Shown: piece by piece, positions 1 to 10,335 of the stretch | How the letters are laid out: every line of letters starts with the position of its first letter | Numbering within the stretch: the first letter of the stretch is position 1 | From: Carya illinoinensis | Lineage: Eukaryota; Streptophyta; Magnoliopsida; Fagales; Juglandaceae | Assembly (NCBI RefSeq): GCF_018687715.1 | Contig: NC_056760.1 | Span: forward strand, 31,779,001 to 31,843,000 | Direction of reading: 5' to 3' | Length of the DNA: 64,000 nt | Notes under the pieces: generated by a model | Told to the model about the DNA's origin: nothing | What the model saw: the letters and a program-made list of their open reading frames with translations, nothing else | The model's database searches: none | Made by a program: the position numbers and the translations under genes

Positions 1-1171
1 CCACATTAGTACAACTCTCTCCATCAATGATCATACTACATACCTTGTTGTTGATCTGGCATCTAGTATGAAAAATGTTCTCTCTCTACTGCTCTGTATC
101 ATCCATCTTTCTTTGTGTATTGAGAGCATGCCTGACAACAAGAGATTTACCATACCTCTTATTCTTATACTCATGTTCAACACTAGGCTTACGTCTCCTC
201 CTATCTCTCCCACTTTATAGATTTCTAATCAATACACCTTGTTGATCCATACTATCCTTCACTTCCCCCAACGCCAAATTTAATCTTTCAAAATTTTGTT
301 GCATGAACTGCAACACAAAGAATGAATTGTCTGCCACTCCCTTCGATGTTGAGTCTCTATTATGAGACATCGTAATGTGCTGCACAAAAATAATGTTAGT
401 GGTAAAAACCTCACACGCTCCCTTACGTGTTTACACTCAAATAATGGCACTCCACTCATATTTTACTCTTAATTGGCTTTTTTTTTTTTTTTCGATAATG
501 ATCTCACACTCTCTTGCCTTTTACCTCAAGAGTTTTTCTACTCAAGTTCTTTTAGAACTAATTGAACTAAATCAAGACAATACAACCTTGTTTTATTCCA
601 ACTACTAATTAGGTCCAAGAAAACAAGAACAATAGAAATACGGAAGAAAGAAAATAACACGAGAATAAAGAAAATTATACGAGGAAAAGAGTAATTACAA
701 AACAAGATGTCAATTATAATGATATATTCAGCCCCTTTGATGATAAGGATCAATCAAAATTTTTTTTTTCAAGTTTTCCTTTTTTTTTTTCCTTTCTCAC
801 CAATTCAATCACAAACAATTGTTTTCAATTGTGAAAATTGAACAATTGAAATCAAGACACAAGAATTTATAAGAATTTGAAGAGAATCAATGAAACCCTA
901 AGATGATGAAGAACACAACAACCCTAATAAGATGAAATTTTGGCCAACACAAATATCCTAATGAACAAGATAATCTCAGCAGCCTCAAGATGATGTAATT
1001 TGGCCAAACAAACCCTAGGATAAGCAATTTAGTCAAACCCTAGAAAATAATGAGAAATTCGTAGCTTTTTTTTTTTTTGTGCAACTCTAGAACATTGAAG
1101 CCCTAGAATTAAAGTGCAATAAATAAAAGATAGAATCAAACCTGATTGGAAATCTAGCTCTAAATACCAAA
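1..1171 (-). mobile_element. Interior of gag-deleted chromovirus-like element, copy A (partial)
   Basis: Read on the minus strand, this is the 5' interior of a Ty3/gypsy element whose left part lies outside the window. After a degenerate primer site and an AT-rich leader comes a 51-codon ORF, then remnants of the protease region around 1-60 (residues resembling MIIDGESCTNV, close to the IIDGGSCTNVAS motif of CRM/Reina-like chromoviruses). The gag core is missing. The same arrangement occurs in the second copy at about 18100-20990, so the deletion predates both insertions. Lineage is inferred from the motif only. Confidence 0.7.
215..370 (-). CDS. 51-codon leader ORF, remnant of gag N-terminus
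   Basis: This short ORF starts MSHNRDSTSKG and ends LIRNL-stop. A homologue of exactly the same length, with the same start and stop positions, is present at 19983-20138 in a second element copy, with scattered amino-acid differences. It contains an amphipathic stretch (FVLQFMQQNFERLNLALGEV), which could be a short coiled coil. It occupies the place where gag should begin, so it is probably the truncated gag N-terminus of this non-autonomous family. No function is known to me. It may simply be a relic that has stayed open. Confidence 0.45.
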   Translation of the reverse strand: MSHNRDSTSKGVADNSFFVLQFMQQNFERLNLALGEVKDSMDQQGVLIRNL

Positions 1172-1928
1172 TGATGTGAACCTGCAGAATGAAATCCCTT
1201 GAACCCACAATCAATTTTAAAACTCACCCAAGAAAACCAAACTCAAGTCAATGGATGGAGAATCTAGACTCGTTGAGAATTTGTTTTAAGAACCTAGATT
1301 ATATTAAAATCTAGACTCGTTGAGGAACACCGCAAAGGTTGTGATTTACTTTTGATAAGTTGAAAAATTCAATCAAGAACAAGAGGAGTAAACTCAATTC
1401 ACCAATAAAAATTCAATAACGTCTAACCTCCTGAAATGAGGTTACAAGTGATTTAATTAAACAATCCCCAAAAATCCTAAGTGAATAGTGCCACAGGTAT
1501 TGTAGCGTGAACAGTGCCACGCTACAGTAACTTCTAAAACCCTAATTCATATAAAATAATAAGTTTCCAAATAAGTCATTAGCCAAAATACAAGGCCTTC
1601 CCAAAAACCCTAGTTCATTAGAAATAAGATATATGTGGGCTAAGCATCCTCAAGCCCACTTATTCTAAACTAATAATAAATTGTAAGCCTTAACAACAAC
1701 AGGCCTTATCTCTAAGTCATGTCTTCCATAGCTTGTATCAAGTGGATCAAAACTAGTTCTCCTTCCTTTAAGTCCATCTTGAGTGTTGGGCTCTTCCTAT
1801 CTTCATCCCAAGTTGTTTGCACTAATTATTGCATTGCTTCATTGATCTTCTTGGCTCTTGATCTTGTAATTGGCCAATTTGGAACTTGCAAAGAATCTGT
1901 AAGGCTTGGTTCACCTTAGGGCCCATCA
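1172..1928 (-). repeat. 5' LTR of copy A (TGATGGGCCC...CACATCA)
   Basis: On the minus strand this LTR starts TGATGGGCCC at 1928 and ends with CA at 1172, next to a degenerate TGGTATCAGAGC-type primer site at about 1156-1170. It aligns by eye with the LTRs at 11664-12454 and at 20991-21602 plus 42535-42702. Shared blocks include the CCCTAGTTCATTAGAAATAAGA and GTGTTGGGCTCTT segments. Confidence 0.8.
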
Positions 1929-2385
1929 GTGAATGCTTTAGTAAAAAATGATTATGGTGGGTTTGGTGAATTTACAAAGATGGCTATGAATGAGAATAAG
2001 TACACATGTGAAAAGGATGCATGTGTGATGTAAAAAATTGAAACATAAAAATAACCCACAAAGTTCCAACAAGCATTTTAAATACTAAATTTGCACCACC
2101 ACCCCCAACTTAAATGAAACATTGTCCTCAATGTTTAAGAATCAATTTGAATGGTGAGTAACTAAAAATGGTAGAATATTCCTAATGAGTGACGTGGGTA
2201 GCTCACAAAGCATCAAAGATGGTAACCTGAAATGACAAAATGAAACTAACCTGCAAACAAAAACAAATAAAACAACAGCAAGCAAAAAGAAAATGAAAGA
2301 AAATAAGAGAAAAAAAAAACCAAAACCAAAACAAAACAAGCAAAAAAAATAAATAAATAAAGAAAAACATACTTGTGTGGTGTGG

Positions 2386-3676
2386 TCAAGGTTGATAGAC
2401 CGAATCCACAAGTGGAATATCTTCCACTTTCTGAACTTGCTTATCAATTAATACTTCAAGGCGTTGACCATTTACTTTAAAAATCCGACCATCCTTAGGA
2501 TCCTCTATTTCTACCGCCCCATTTTGAAAAATATTTTTCACTACAAAGGAGTTAGCACCTAAACTGAAGTTTTCTTTGGTGCTTGTAAAGTCCAAAATCA
2601 TATAAGTATACTCGGTCATTAGGCTGAAACCTCTTCCTAAGAATATTTTTACCATGAAATGCTTTCATTTTAACCTTATAGATTTTAGACTTAGGCAAAT
2701 GTTCCCATTTAACTCTTGGTGCTTTCATACTTGCAGGAATCTATCTTTCACCTTTGTTCGCCAATTCTTCAAATTTTGGTTGCCAAGCCCGTGTGCCATA
2801 ATCCTAATTTTCATCAAAACTAGCACAAATATCAAAAACATCATATGAATCACTAATAATATTAAACTCAAAATTAACAAGGGAATATTCAAGGGGATCA
2901 GAATCATGAGTTGTGTGAACTCCCTTATCTATAAGTGTGTCAATCATGTAAGTTTGGTGGCACTCGTCATCCTCTATTGGTTGTTTTTCAAGATGGAAAA
3001 TATTCAACTTGAGAGTCATATTCCCAAAAGTGAGCTTCATTAGATCATTCCTGCAATTAATAAGAGCATTAGTAATAGCGAGGAAAGGTCTACCTAAAAT
3101 TAAGGAGATTTTAGAATTAGAGTCAACAACAAAATTAGTGTCAAGGATTAATAAATCAACAGGATAATAAAATTTGTCAATTTGGATCAAAACATCCTAA
3201 ATTATTACTCTCGGTTTCTTAACTGAACGATCAGCCAATTGAAGCACAACAGAAGTTGGCTTAATTTCACTCAAACCAAGCTGCAAATAAATGGAATAAT
3301 GCATCAAATTAACACTAACTCCTAAATCTAGGAAGGCTTGCCCAAACTCATGATTCCCAATATTACATGCAATGGTTGGACAATCAAGATCCTTGTACTT
3401 AGGAGGAATTTGCTGCTCAATTAGAGGACTAACTTGCTCTATTAGAAATGCTATCTTCTTAACATGGTACTTCCTTTTAACTGTACACAAATCTTTGAGA
3501 ACTTTTTCATAAGTAGGAACTTGTTTAATAACATGCAAAAGAAGAAGGTTAATCTTTACCTGCCTGAGGTTCTCCAATATTTTATTACTAGAATCCAAAG
3601 TTCGCATACCAAATTTTAAAACTTGAGGAAATTGTACCTTAACTGGGCTCTTGATTACATCGGCTTCCTTGGACAA
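2386..3676 (-). pseudogene. E7 protease region joined to integrase C-terminal tail
   Basis: Read from 3676 downward, the translation shows the retropepsin active-site region (FLDLGVSVNLM, then ILGRPFLAITNALI), typical of Athila-type aspartic protease. A linker follows (WQPKFEELANKG...), which in full elements precedes RT. At about 2700-2800 it passes directly into a sequence like the integrase C-terminal domain (KMKAFHGKNILRKRF, then GAVEIEDPKDGRIFKVNG). RT, RNase H and the integrase catalytic core, roughly 3 kb in relatives, are absent. Several in-frame stops are present, and one near 3194-3196 replaces a glutamate codon of relatives. It cannot encode a working polymerase. Confidence 0.75.
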
Positions 3677-4919
3677 CTCAGTACTATCATTGCTTTGTTC
3701 CTCTTCAACATTCTCTGGCTTATTAGTTGAATTGGGATGTGTAAGGACTTACCACTTCTTATCACAATGGTATTGACCTCTTTCAAATTTTCTTGCACTA
3801 TATGCTGACCTTGTGGTGCAGATTGAGCTTGAGAAGAGCACTTGACACCCTCATTCATACTCAAGGAACTCATCATCTTGGATATATGAGTCTTTATCTC
3901 ATTGTTTTCTTCAACAACCTGCGTAATCAAAGATTCAAACTTTTGATTAATTTTACCCCGGGCCTCAATAAAAGTATGTAAAGCATCTTCTAAGGAGTTC
4001 CTAGAAGAAGAAGATGCATGATATGGTGCAGGATATGATCTAAGGGGTTGTGTAGGTAGCTGGTTTTCAGACTTCCAACAAAAGTTTGGGTGATTTCTCC
4101 AACCGGCATTGTATGTATCTGAGTAGGGTGAAAATGGTTTTTTATACATGCCAAGAGAATTGCATTGTTCCTCATACACTACTCTCATCTCAGCAAGTGT
4201 TAGGCAATCTTTTGCAAGATGATCTACTCTCTGACAAATAAAACAAAGTTTAGAGGCATCAACTTGGGGAATAATACGAGCTGTCATAGTTTCCTTCATC
4301 TTCAATGCCTCTAACTCTCTAGTTAGGCCTTCCATCCTTGCCTTCAAGTTATCTTCTTCTTTGAGATGGTAGATGCCTCCACTAGAATGAGTTTGATCGG
4401 GGTGTGCTGGATTGGTATTGTCAAAAGCATTTGGTTTTGTCCAACTATGAGATTTTTTTACAAGTTCATTCAAATACTCTATTGCCTCATCCGGGTCCTT
4501 ATGCAAAAACTCATCATTACACATCATTTCAACAAATTGACACTCTCTAAGAGTGAGACTTTCATAAAAATAGCAAACTAGATGTTGGCTTTCATGACCA
4601 TGATGGGGACACAGGCTAAGTAACTCTTTAAAACGTTCCCATGCTTGATACGAAGTCTCACTATCCTTTTGTGTAAAAGTTGAGATTTGCCTTTTCAAAG
4701 CATTAGTCTTATGATGAGGAAAGTATTTATTGAAAAACATTGGGGTCATCTTAGCCCATGACCCAATAGACCATGGTCTTAGTGAATATAGCCAACTCTT
4801 AGCTTTATATCTTTCAAAGACAAAGGAAAGAACTTAAGTCTCAAAATATCATTAGTTGCATTTTGACTATGGAGGTAATCCTGAAGGGTCCTAATGGGTT
4901 GATCTCTATGTTTACTCAT
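3655..4919 (-). pseudogene. E7 gag (nucleocapsid zinc knuckle)
   Basis: The reading starts at the ATG at 4919 (MSKHRDQPIRTLQDYL), the usual N-terminal motif of Athila-type gag. It is shortened at once: the segment that should follow RTLQDYL is missing and the chain resumes at NDILRLKFFPLSLKD. A frame break follows near 4750-4780, then a long open stretch of 364 codons. That stretch contains the capsid-like part (RQISTFTQKDSETSYQAWER) and one CX2CX4HX4C knuckle (CFICQRVDHLAKDC). It would have packaged element RNA in cytoplasmic particles. The internal deletion and frame break make it non-functional. Confidence 0.75.
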
Positions 4920-5186
4920 TTTCACAGAATTAGAAGAATTATCAAATAAATGATTAGAAAAATCAGACTCTGACTTTGACTCTAACACAAGTCTACAAGC
5001 AAACCGACCAAAAGCGTCTCTATACCTGTGCATGCAAGGTAAAGAAAAATGCAACACTAAAGAAAAAAAAACTACAAAAAGAAAAATAAAATAAAATAAA
5101 GATGCAGGAAGTGCTAAAAAAGGGAATGAGGTTATTGCCTTTCCAAACTCCTGAAAAGAAAAATATCTAGCAATTCTTTTACCATC

Positions 5187-5204
5187 TTCCCGGCAATAGC
5201 GCCA
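5187..5204 (-). other. E7 primer binding site
   Basis: The reverse strand reads TGGCGCTATTGCCGGGAAG, one or two changes from the Athila consensus TGGCGCCGTTGCCGGGGA. It lies a few bases inside the LTR end at 5210. Confidence 0.8.
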
Positions 5205-5209
5205 AAATT

Positions 5210-6220
5210 TGTTACACCCAAAGAATAACGCGGTAATTGTAGCACAACTTTGGGGGGTCAATTCCACAGGGAGACAAATTAAAAGAATAGAAAAAGAAAT
5301 AAAGAAACTAAAGAAAAATATTAAATAAATAATGGAGAACAAAGATTAATTTTAAATGCAAATTGAAGTTAATCAAAGTTATTAACGGAAGAAGTAATAA
5401 AATTGACGAACAATAGAGCGTCGAGAATCCCTTGCACAAATTCGATATTTTAATTTTTCTTCATTGATTCAATAACTCAATTGGGAACTCAAGTCTTGAA
5501 ATTTCCAATCGTAAGGCATAGATTTATAAACCAAAATTAAATCAAATGTAACCCTTTGAAAAATTATTCACTGTTTGAAATCATTCACCCATTGAGAAAA
5601 TCCAACGATAACAATATACTCAGGAAGCGATATTGCAGCAAAGAAATAAATTAATATAGATAAATAATTGATCCAAACATAATCAAAGAACCAATGATAT
5701 GCTTATATAGGATAGGAAAGAAACCTTAATGTCTTCATAATTTCCGCATAAAACAATTGCCTAAATTTTAGGACAAATCTTGATAGCCACGTATGCGTTT
5801 CAGGCGTATGATTTGGAAATCCTTATTAGAGACAAATTTATATCCCTTTAAGATAGCTTTCTAACTCATAAGAATCACATCCATACGATATATGAGAAGA
5901 AAGTTACGGTCAAAATACTAAAGTATGTCCAAGCTGTCTCCTAGCAAATTTCAAACTTAGACTTCTTGCAGTTTCCTTTTATAATTTATTTTATTTTATT
6001 TTTCTTGATCCAAATTACTCTCAAACTCCATGAAAGTCCTTCTTTGAATTTGACTAGACTTTGACTTGCTCTTTTATAAACTCTAAAATTAAACATAAAA
6101 AAAAAATGCTAAGGAGTATCCTAACGTATATAGAAACTCAATTCAATAATACACATTAATTTTTATAATTTCTATTTATATTTTAGCATTTTAATCGAAT
6201 AATAGGGTATTTAGAGTGCA
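5210..6220 (-). repeat. E7 5' LTR
   Basis: On the plus strand it starts TGTTACACCC beside the primer site and ends GAGTGCA at 6220, where the sequence changes abruptly to a GC-rich tandem array. The minus-strand TG...CA ends fit (TGCACTC...GTAACA). No target duplication could be checked because the other end is missing. Confidence 0.65.
5702..5709 (-). promoter_or_regulatory. TATA box in E7 LTR
   Basis: The minus strand reads CCTATATAAGC, about 510 bases into the LTR in its own orientation. This is a reasonable place for the U3 promoter. Confidence 0.4.
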
Positions 6221-7045
6221 CTTCCGCCCACTGATCACCCCCTGTTGCCGAGCGCGAGAGTCAATAAGGTGAGCCAGGTCTTACATACCGCGCGACCTCC
6301 ACAAAGGATCAGAGCGAGCATAGGCTTACGCACCACTCACCGCCTGTCGCCAAGCGTGAAGGTCAACTAGGCAAGCCAGGTCATACATACCGCATGACCC
6401 CGACTAAGAATTTGGGTGAGTGTAGGCTTATGTGCCACTCGCCCACTCTCACCAAGTGCGAGGGTCAACAAGGCATGCCCGGTCTTACATATTGTGCGAC
6501 CTCCACAAAGGATCTGGGTGAGTGCAGGCTCACGCACCTCTCATCCCCTCTCACCAAGTGCGAGGGTCAACAAGGAGCACTCGGTCTTACATATCTCGCA
6601 ACCTCCACAAGGAATCTGAGTGCATGCAGGCTTACATGCCACCCACCCCCTCTCGCTGAGCATGAGGGTCAACAAGCTGTGCTTGATCGTACATACCACG
6701 TGACCTCCATAAAGAGTTTGGGAGACTGCCGCCAATGCGTCGCCTATGCAATGTAGTGCCTCAGCGGGAGTTAAAGCGGGCAAGACATTGTGTGAAAGGA
6801 ATCTGGGTGGGTGCAGGCTTACATGCCATCCACCCCCTCTCGCTAAGTGCGAGGGTCAACAGGTTGTGCCTGGTCCTACATACCACGCAGCCTTTGGAAA
6901 TGACCTAAACGAGTTCTGGCTTAAGCGCTGCTCACGAGGATCAATTAAGTTAGCTAGTTTTACATACCATGAAATTCTTGAAAAGGCCTTGCACGCGCAA
7001 CACAGGGCCTCAATAGGAGTTGAAAGTGAACGAGACATCACTTAG
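6221..7045. repeat. 102-bp tandem array of the Tat-like element E0
   Basis: The GGTCAAC core recurs at 6260, 6362, 6464, 6566 and 6668, exactly 102 bases apart. It occurs again near 6855 and 6940, where an extra block (about 6728-6790, repeated near 6990-7035) is interleaved. The unit carries a pair of related segments (CTTACATACCGCGCGACCTC and CACTCACCCCCTCTCGC). Because 102 is a multiple of three, long ORFs open on both strands, but they look like by-products. Arrays between pol and the 3' LTR are a known feature of Tat-lineage elements, which supports the assignment. Confidence 0.9.
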
Positions 7046-8226
7046 ACAAGTATTCAATCCTCACAGAGATAAGCGGATGAAGAAGACATTATACTCGGTG
7101 GGCTACCACCTGAAAGGTTATTAATTTATCGAGATGGAAAGAAAAACATCAAGCCTCAAACAAGCAACCAACATAATACCACCCATGAGGGGCACGCGCA
7201 AAGCATAACAAAGCAATATGGAAAGAGATAAGTTTGAAGAATAACTAGAAGAGCATTTTATCATTAACTGTTAGAAAACTTATAATGGAAAGATTACAAC
7301 ACATCTAAGAGAAACCATACAAAGAGAAAATCAAAGTAATATGCTAGCTAAGTTGGGCTCAGTGGGGTATTGTACAGCACCATCGGCAAAAAAGGCGACA
7401 TCGATAGATCACAGAAGAGGCAGAAGTATATGAGGGCTACAGGACACGAATTGCCTCGAAGACGAGCCCAACAGGGAAGGAACTGGGAGCGGCATCCGTA
7501 AACTCAAGTGCCTAAACCACACAACCGTCGAGGACAACCACAACCAAGTAGGGGAAACTAGTCTTAGTCAAAACCATTTCTACACAAGCTGGGAGCCCAT
7601 ATGGAAGTGACAAATAGAGGCCACCCCTCCATGGACTCCCTCGAAGAAGGCAAGACAGCGGAGAGCTTGAGTTGAACGTAAAACCCTCCGCGGTCTCCAT
7701 GAGAGCCCCCCCCCCCGGGGTCAGCACAAGCACCCCCTCTTTCTCCTGCCCTGGCTGGCAAGGAAGTGTTTGAGCCCAAGTAGGCTTAGGATGTCAGAAG
7801 TCTCCTCCTATAACAGGCTTGAGGGAGAAGCCCAACTTTGCCCCGGATGGGGGCTGAGCCAAGATGTAAGAACAAAACATGAACTGCATAGGAGTTCTAG
7901 ATAGAAAAACCCATCGAACAACCCAGCCGCAAGAATGAGAGCATGCCTTCTTTCAAGGCATCTCCTAGTGGTATGACACAGCTTCCGGGAAAACATTCTC
8001 TTAAAGCCTTGAGAAACAACCAAACATATGTCTCCACAAAAGCCCACTACAAGATGCAGTACCAGAAGGCTGGCCTAAGGCCAAGGGATCCATCAAAACC
8101 AAAAACAAACAACAATAGCACCAAAAAGAAGACAGAGCTGCCAAGTGCTTGGAAAGTAGGCAGGGAAGGGTGATGACAAATGGCGAAGGCCAAGAGGACT
8201 ATTTATAGGCAAGGAGAAACGTTTCA
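7046..8226. other. E0 spacer without recognisable genes
   Basis: Mixed-composition sequence lies between the tandem array and SL1, with a C-run at about 7697-7714. The short ORFs on both strands overlap each other and match nothing I recognise. It continues in the same element at 10334, judged by the exact TTTCA duplication around SL1. Confidence 0.5.
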
Positions 8227-10328
8227 TGTGATGACCCGCTTTCGCTTGTATTTTCGCTGAAATGGTTGTTTTTATTTTAATTAATATATTAGCTTATTTA
8301 TTTTAAATTATTGCGTTTTAAAATTAGTTTTTAATTTAATTGATGTTGTGTTTTATTTCTTTTAGTTGTTTACAGTTTTTAATATCTTTGCAGCGGTTTA
8401 GTGTTGTTTTCCCAGAATGAGGATTAGACCTCATCTTCTTTCCCTACACCTCTTTTCTTTTTCCTTTTTCTCTTTTTTCTTCTTCCTTTTTCCTTTCTTT
8501 TTCTTTTTTTTCTTTCTTTTTCTTTTTTTTTTCCTCTCCTCCCCGCGTCGACCCCCCATCTCTCTCTCTCTCTCTCTCCTCTCTCTCTCACGCCGGAGCC
8601 TTCAACCCCTCGAACTGCCGCCGTCCGGCCACCGTGCGGCTCACCGCCGCCACCGTTCGACTGCCCTCCCTCCGGCGCACCTCCCCACCAAAACCCACCC
8701 CCATCCGGCCGGCCGTTTGGCCGGAAAAGCCCTTCAAAGCCTGTACGATTTTTGCTCCGATCCGCCGCCGTCGCTCCACCTCGGCCACCATTTCTTCACC
8801 ACTTCATCACCGGTCCCTTGCTGTCCTAACCCACCTATTTCCGGCCTCCAACGTCCACCAGAACAGCTCCCATGAGCTAGCTTTCCTTTTTGGGAAATCC
8901 GGCCTTTTTCTGGCGTTTTCGCCGCCACCCACGGCCAACCACCACTTCCAATAGCTTCACAATCATCCCTAGACCATTCTCTATCAATCCCAAGCCCTGG
9001 TTTGTCCCCATTCAAAAGTGGGTATTTCACAACCCACGGCCACAGTGATTTTTCACTGTAACGTTGCTTTTTGTCCGCCGTTTACAACGCTGGGTGTTTC
9101 CTAAAATTACCGTATAGCGCTGTAAGTATTTTCCAAACCCTATTTTTAGATTTAAATATATATCGCTCATTCAATTTATTTTATCTGCTGGTTGGCTGAT
9201 TCCGGACTGAGTCCGAGGAGTTCGGGGGTCGGATGGATGGAGGACGGAGTTGCTTGATTTATTGTTTTATGGTTGGTTGTTTGTTTTGTGCATTGATAAT
9301 TGCATTTTCATGGTGCGTACACGTGTATTTTATTTTATTTGAGAAATCCTGTTTTGCTGGCGTGATTGGATTTTCGGGTGCGTGTGTCTCACGAGCCCAA
9401 GCCGGGATGAGTTATTATCTCGGTGGAGCTCCTCTGGTCACTCGGGAGTGGATAATACTGAGTGACGTCCCCTGAGTTGTTGCTGGGCGACGACGGGAGC
9501 GGGGCTAGAGGATGGCTCGGCCAGGTACGCGCGGGGCGCGAGTCTGGGCATCGCTCTACTCACCGACTCCGTGGCCCTTCGCTGGCGAGGGCTAGAGGAT
9601 GGCCTGGCCAGGTACGCGCGGGGCGCGAGTCTGGGCATCGCTCGTTTAGGTGTCACATGCGTAGTCGTTACCTGCGGTGTGGCACAGAGCTAGGGTGTGC
9701 GGATGATCCGTAGGGGAGATCATGGTGCATGCATAACCGGTTTGTTTTTATGGTGTTCGGATGTGGGCCATTTTCTGGGAAAATGGCGATGTTGGTTTTT
9801 CGAGGCTTTTGATCAATTTTTTGGGAAAATGGTGGTTTGGGCCATTATCTGGGATAATGGCGAGGCGTGGTTTTTAAGGATATGTTTTTATTGGGCCAAA
9901 TGGGTTTTTGGCGTGCGTGGGAAAAATGTGGTTTTGCGGGACATGTGCATTGGCTTTTCTCGCATCCATGATGTTTGAGTTCTATGTGTTTTTATCTGGT
10001 GGTGTTTGGGTTTTACTTACCTGCGGCACCATTTTTTGTTCCGTAGCTTTTGGTGCAGAGTTCGAGGATGAGGAGGAGGAGGCTGAGCCCGAGGATGCGG
10101 CTCCGCCGGGTTGCTGATGTTATGCTTTGTTTTTGATATTATATTATATTCGTGTTTTGTAAAATTTCTGGTACTTAGTTATTGACTTGCTTTTCGCTGT
10201 ATTTTTCTCGTGCACTTTGTTGCCTTTGCACACACTTGGCACATGTTGTTAGGGTGGTGACCCGTGATGTCATCATCCGGACGTCTCGATTTTCCCGTGT
10301 CCGTGCGTGGGGATTTGGGGGCGTTACA
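8227..10328 (+). mobile_element. SL1: solo LTR of Tekay-like family, TSD TTTCA
   Basis: It starts TGTGATGACCCGC and ends GGGGGCGTTACA, flanked by TTTCA at 8222-8226 and 10329-10333. The organisation matches the LTRs of E6 (54610-56677): pyrimidine tract (about 8450-8590), GC-rich block, a duplicated segment of about 87 bases (copies starting at 9504 and 9591), hairpins, then a small ORF with an acidic tail. A single LTR with an intact duplication indicates unequal recombination between two LTRs after insertion. Confidence 0.92.
9908..10117 (+). CDS. LTR-embedded small ORF (hydrophobic stretch, acidic tail), SL1 copy
   Basis: This 69-codon ORF lies near the 3' end of the LTR, in LTR-sense orientation. 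It has a short N-terminus, a strongly hydrophobic stretch (FYVFLSGGVWVLLTC, residues about 44-58 from its own start at the longest), and an acidic C-terminus (FEDEEEEAEPEDAAPPGC). Homologues occur in the same place in SL2 (38578-38784) and in both LTRs of E6 (56155-56415 and 62981-63241). The acidic tail with a stop at the same position also appears in the diverged E5 LTR. It could encode a one-span membrane peptide, or the conservation may be of an RNA or splicing signal. Function unknown. Confidence 0.4.
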   Translation: MACVGKMWFCGTCALAFLASMMFEFYVFLSGGVWVLLTCGTIFCSVAFGAEFEDEEEEAEPEDAAPPGC

Positions 10329-10335
10329 TTTCACT

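Larger units (their letters stand above)
1929..6220 (-). mobile_element. E7: Athila-type retrotransposon, deletion derivative
   Basis: This is a minus-strand element with a 5' LTR at 5210-6220, an Athila-type primer site at 5187-5204, gag with a zinc knuckle, and a protease. The chain then jumps to the integrase C-terminal tail with no RT, RNase H or integrase core. A G-rich candidate polypurine tract lies at about 2096-2112 (reverse of CACCACCCCCAACTT). The 3' LTR is at most the short stretch 1929-2095, cut off by copy A. The right limit at 6220 is set by the start of the 102-bp tandem array. Confidence 0.75.

Noticed and set aside
6394..6756. 120-codon ORF with repeated GECRLT/CEGQQ units
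   Set aside because: A 102-bp tandem array keeps frames open by length alone. Other frames are equally open and there is no independent sign of translation.
7943..8173. 76-codon ORF in E0 spacer
   Set aside because: Overlaps an ORF on the other strand, matches nothing recognised, and has no conserved copy in the window.
8417..8875. Phe/Pro-rich ORFs starting MRIRPHLL in SL1 and both E6 LTRs
   Set aside because: Driven by the pyrimidine tract and GC-rich block. SL2 and E5 lack the ATG, and the frame after the tract differs between copies.
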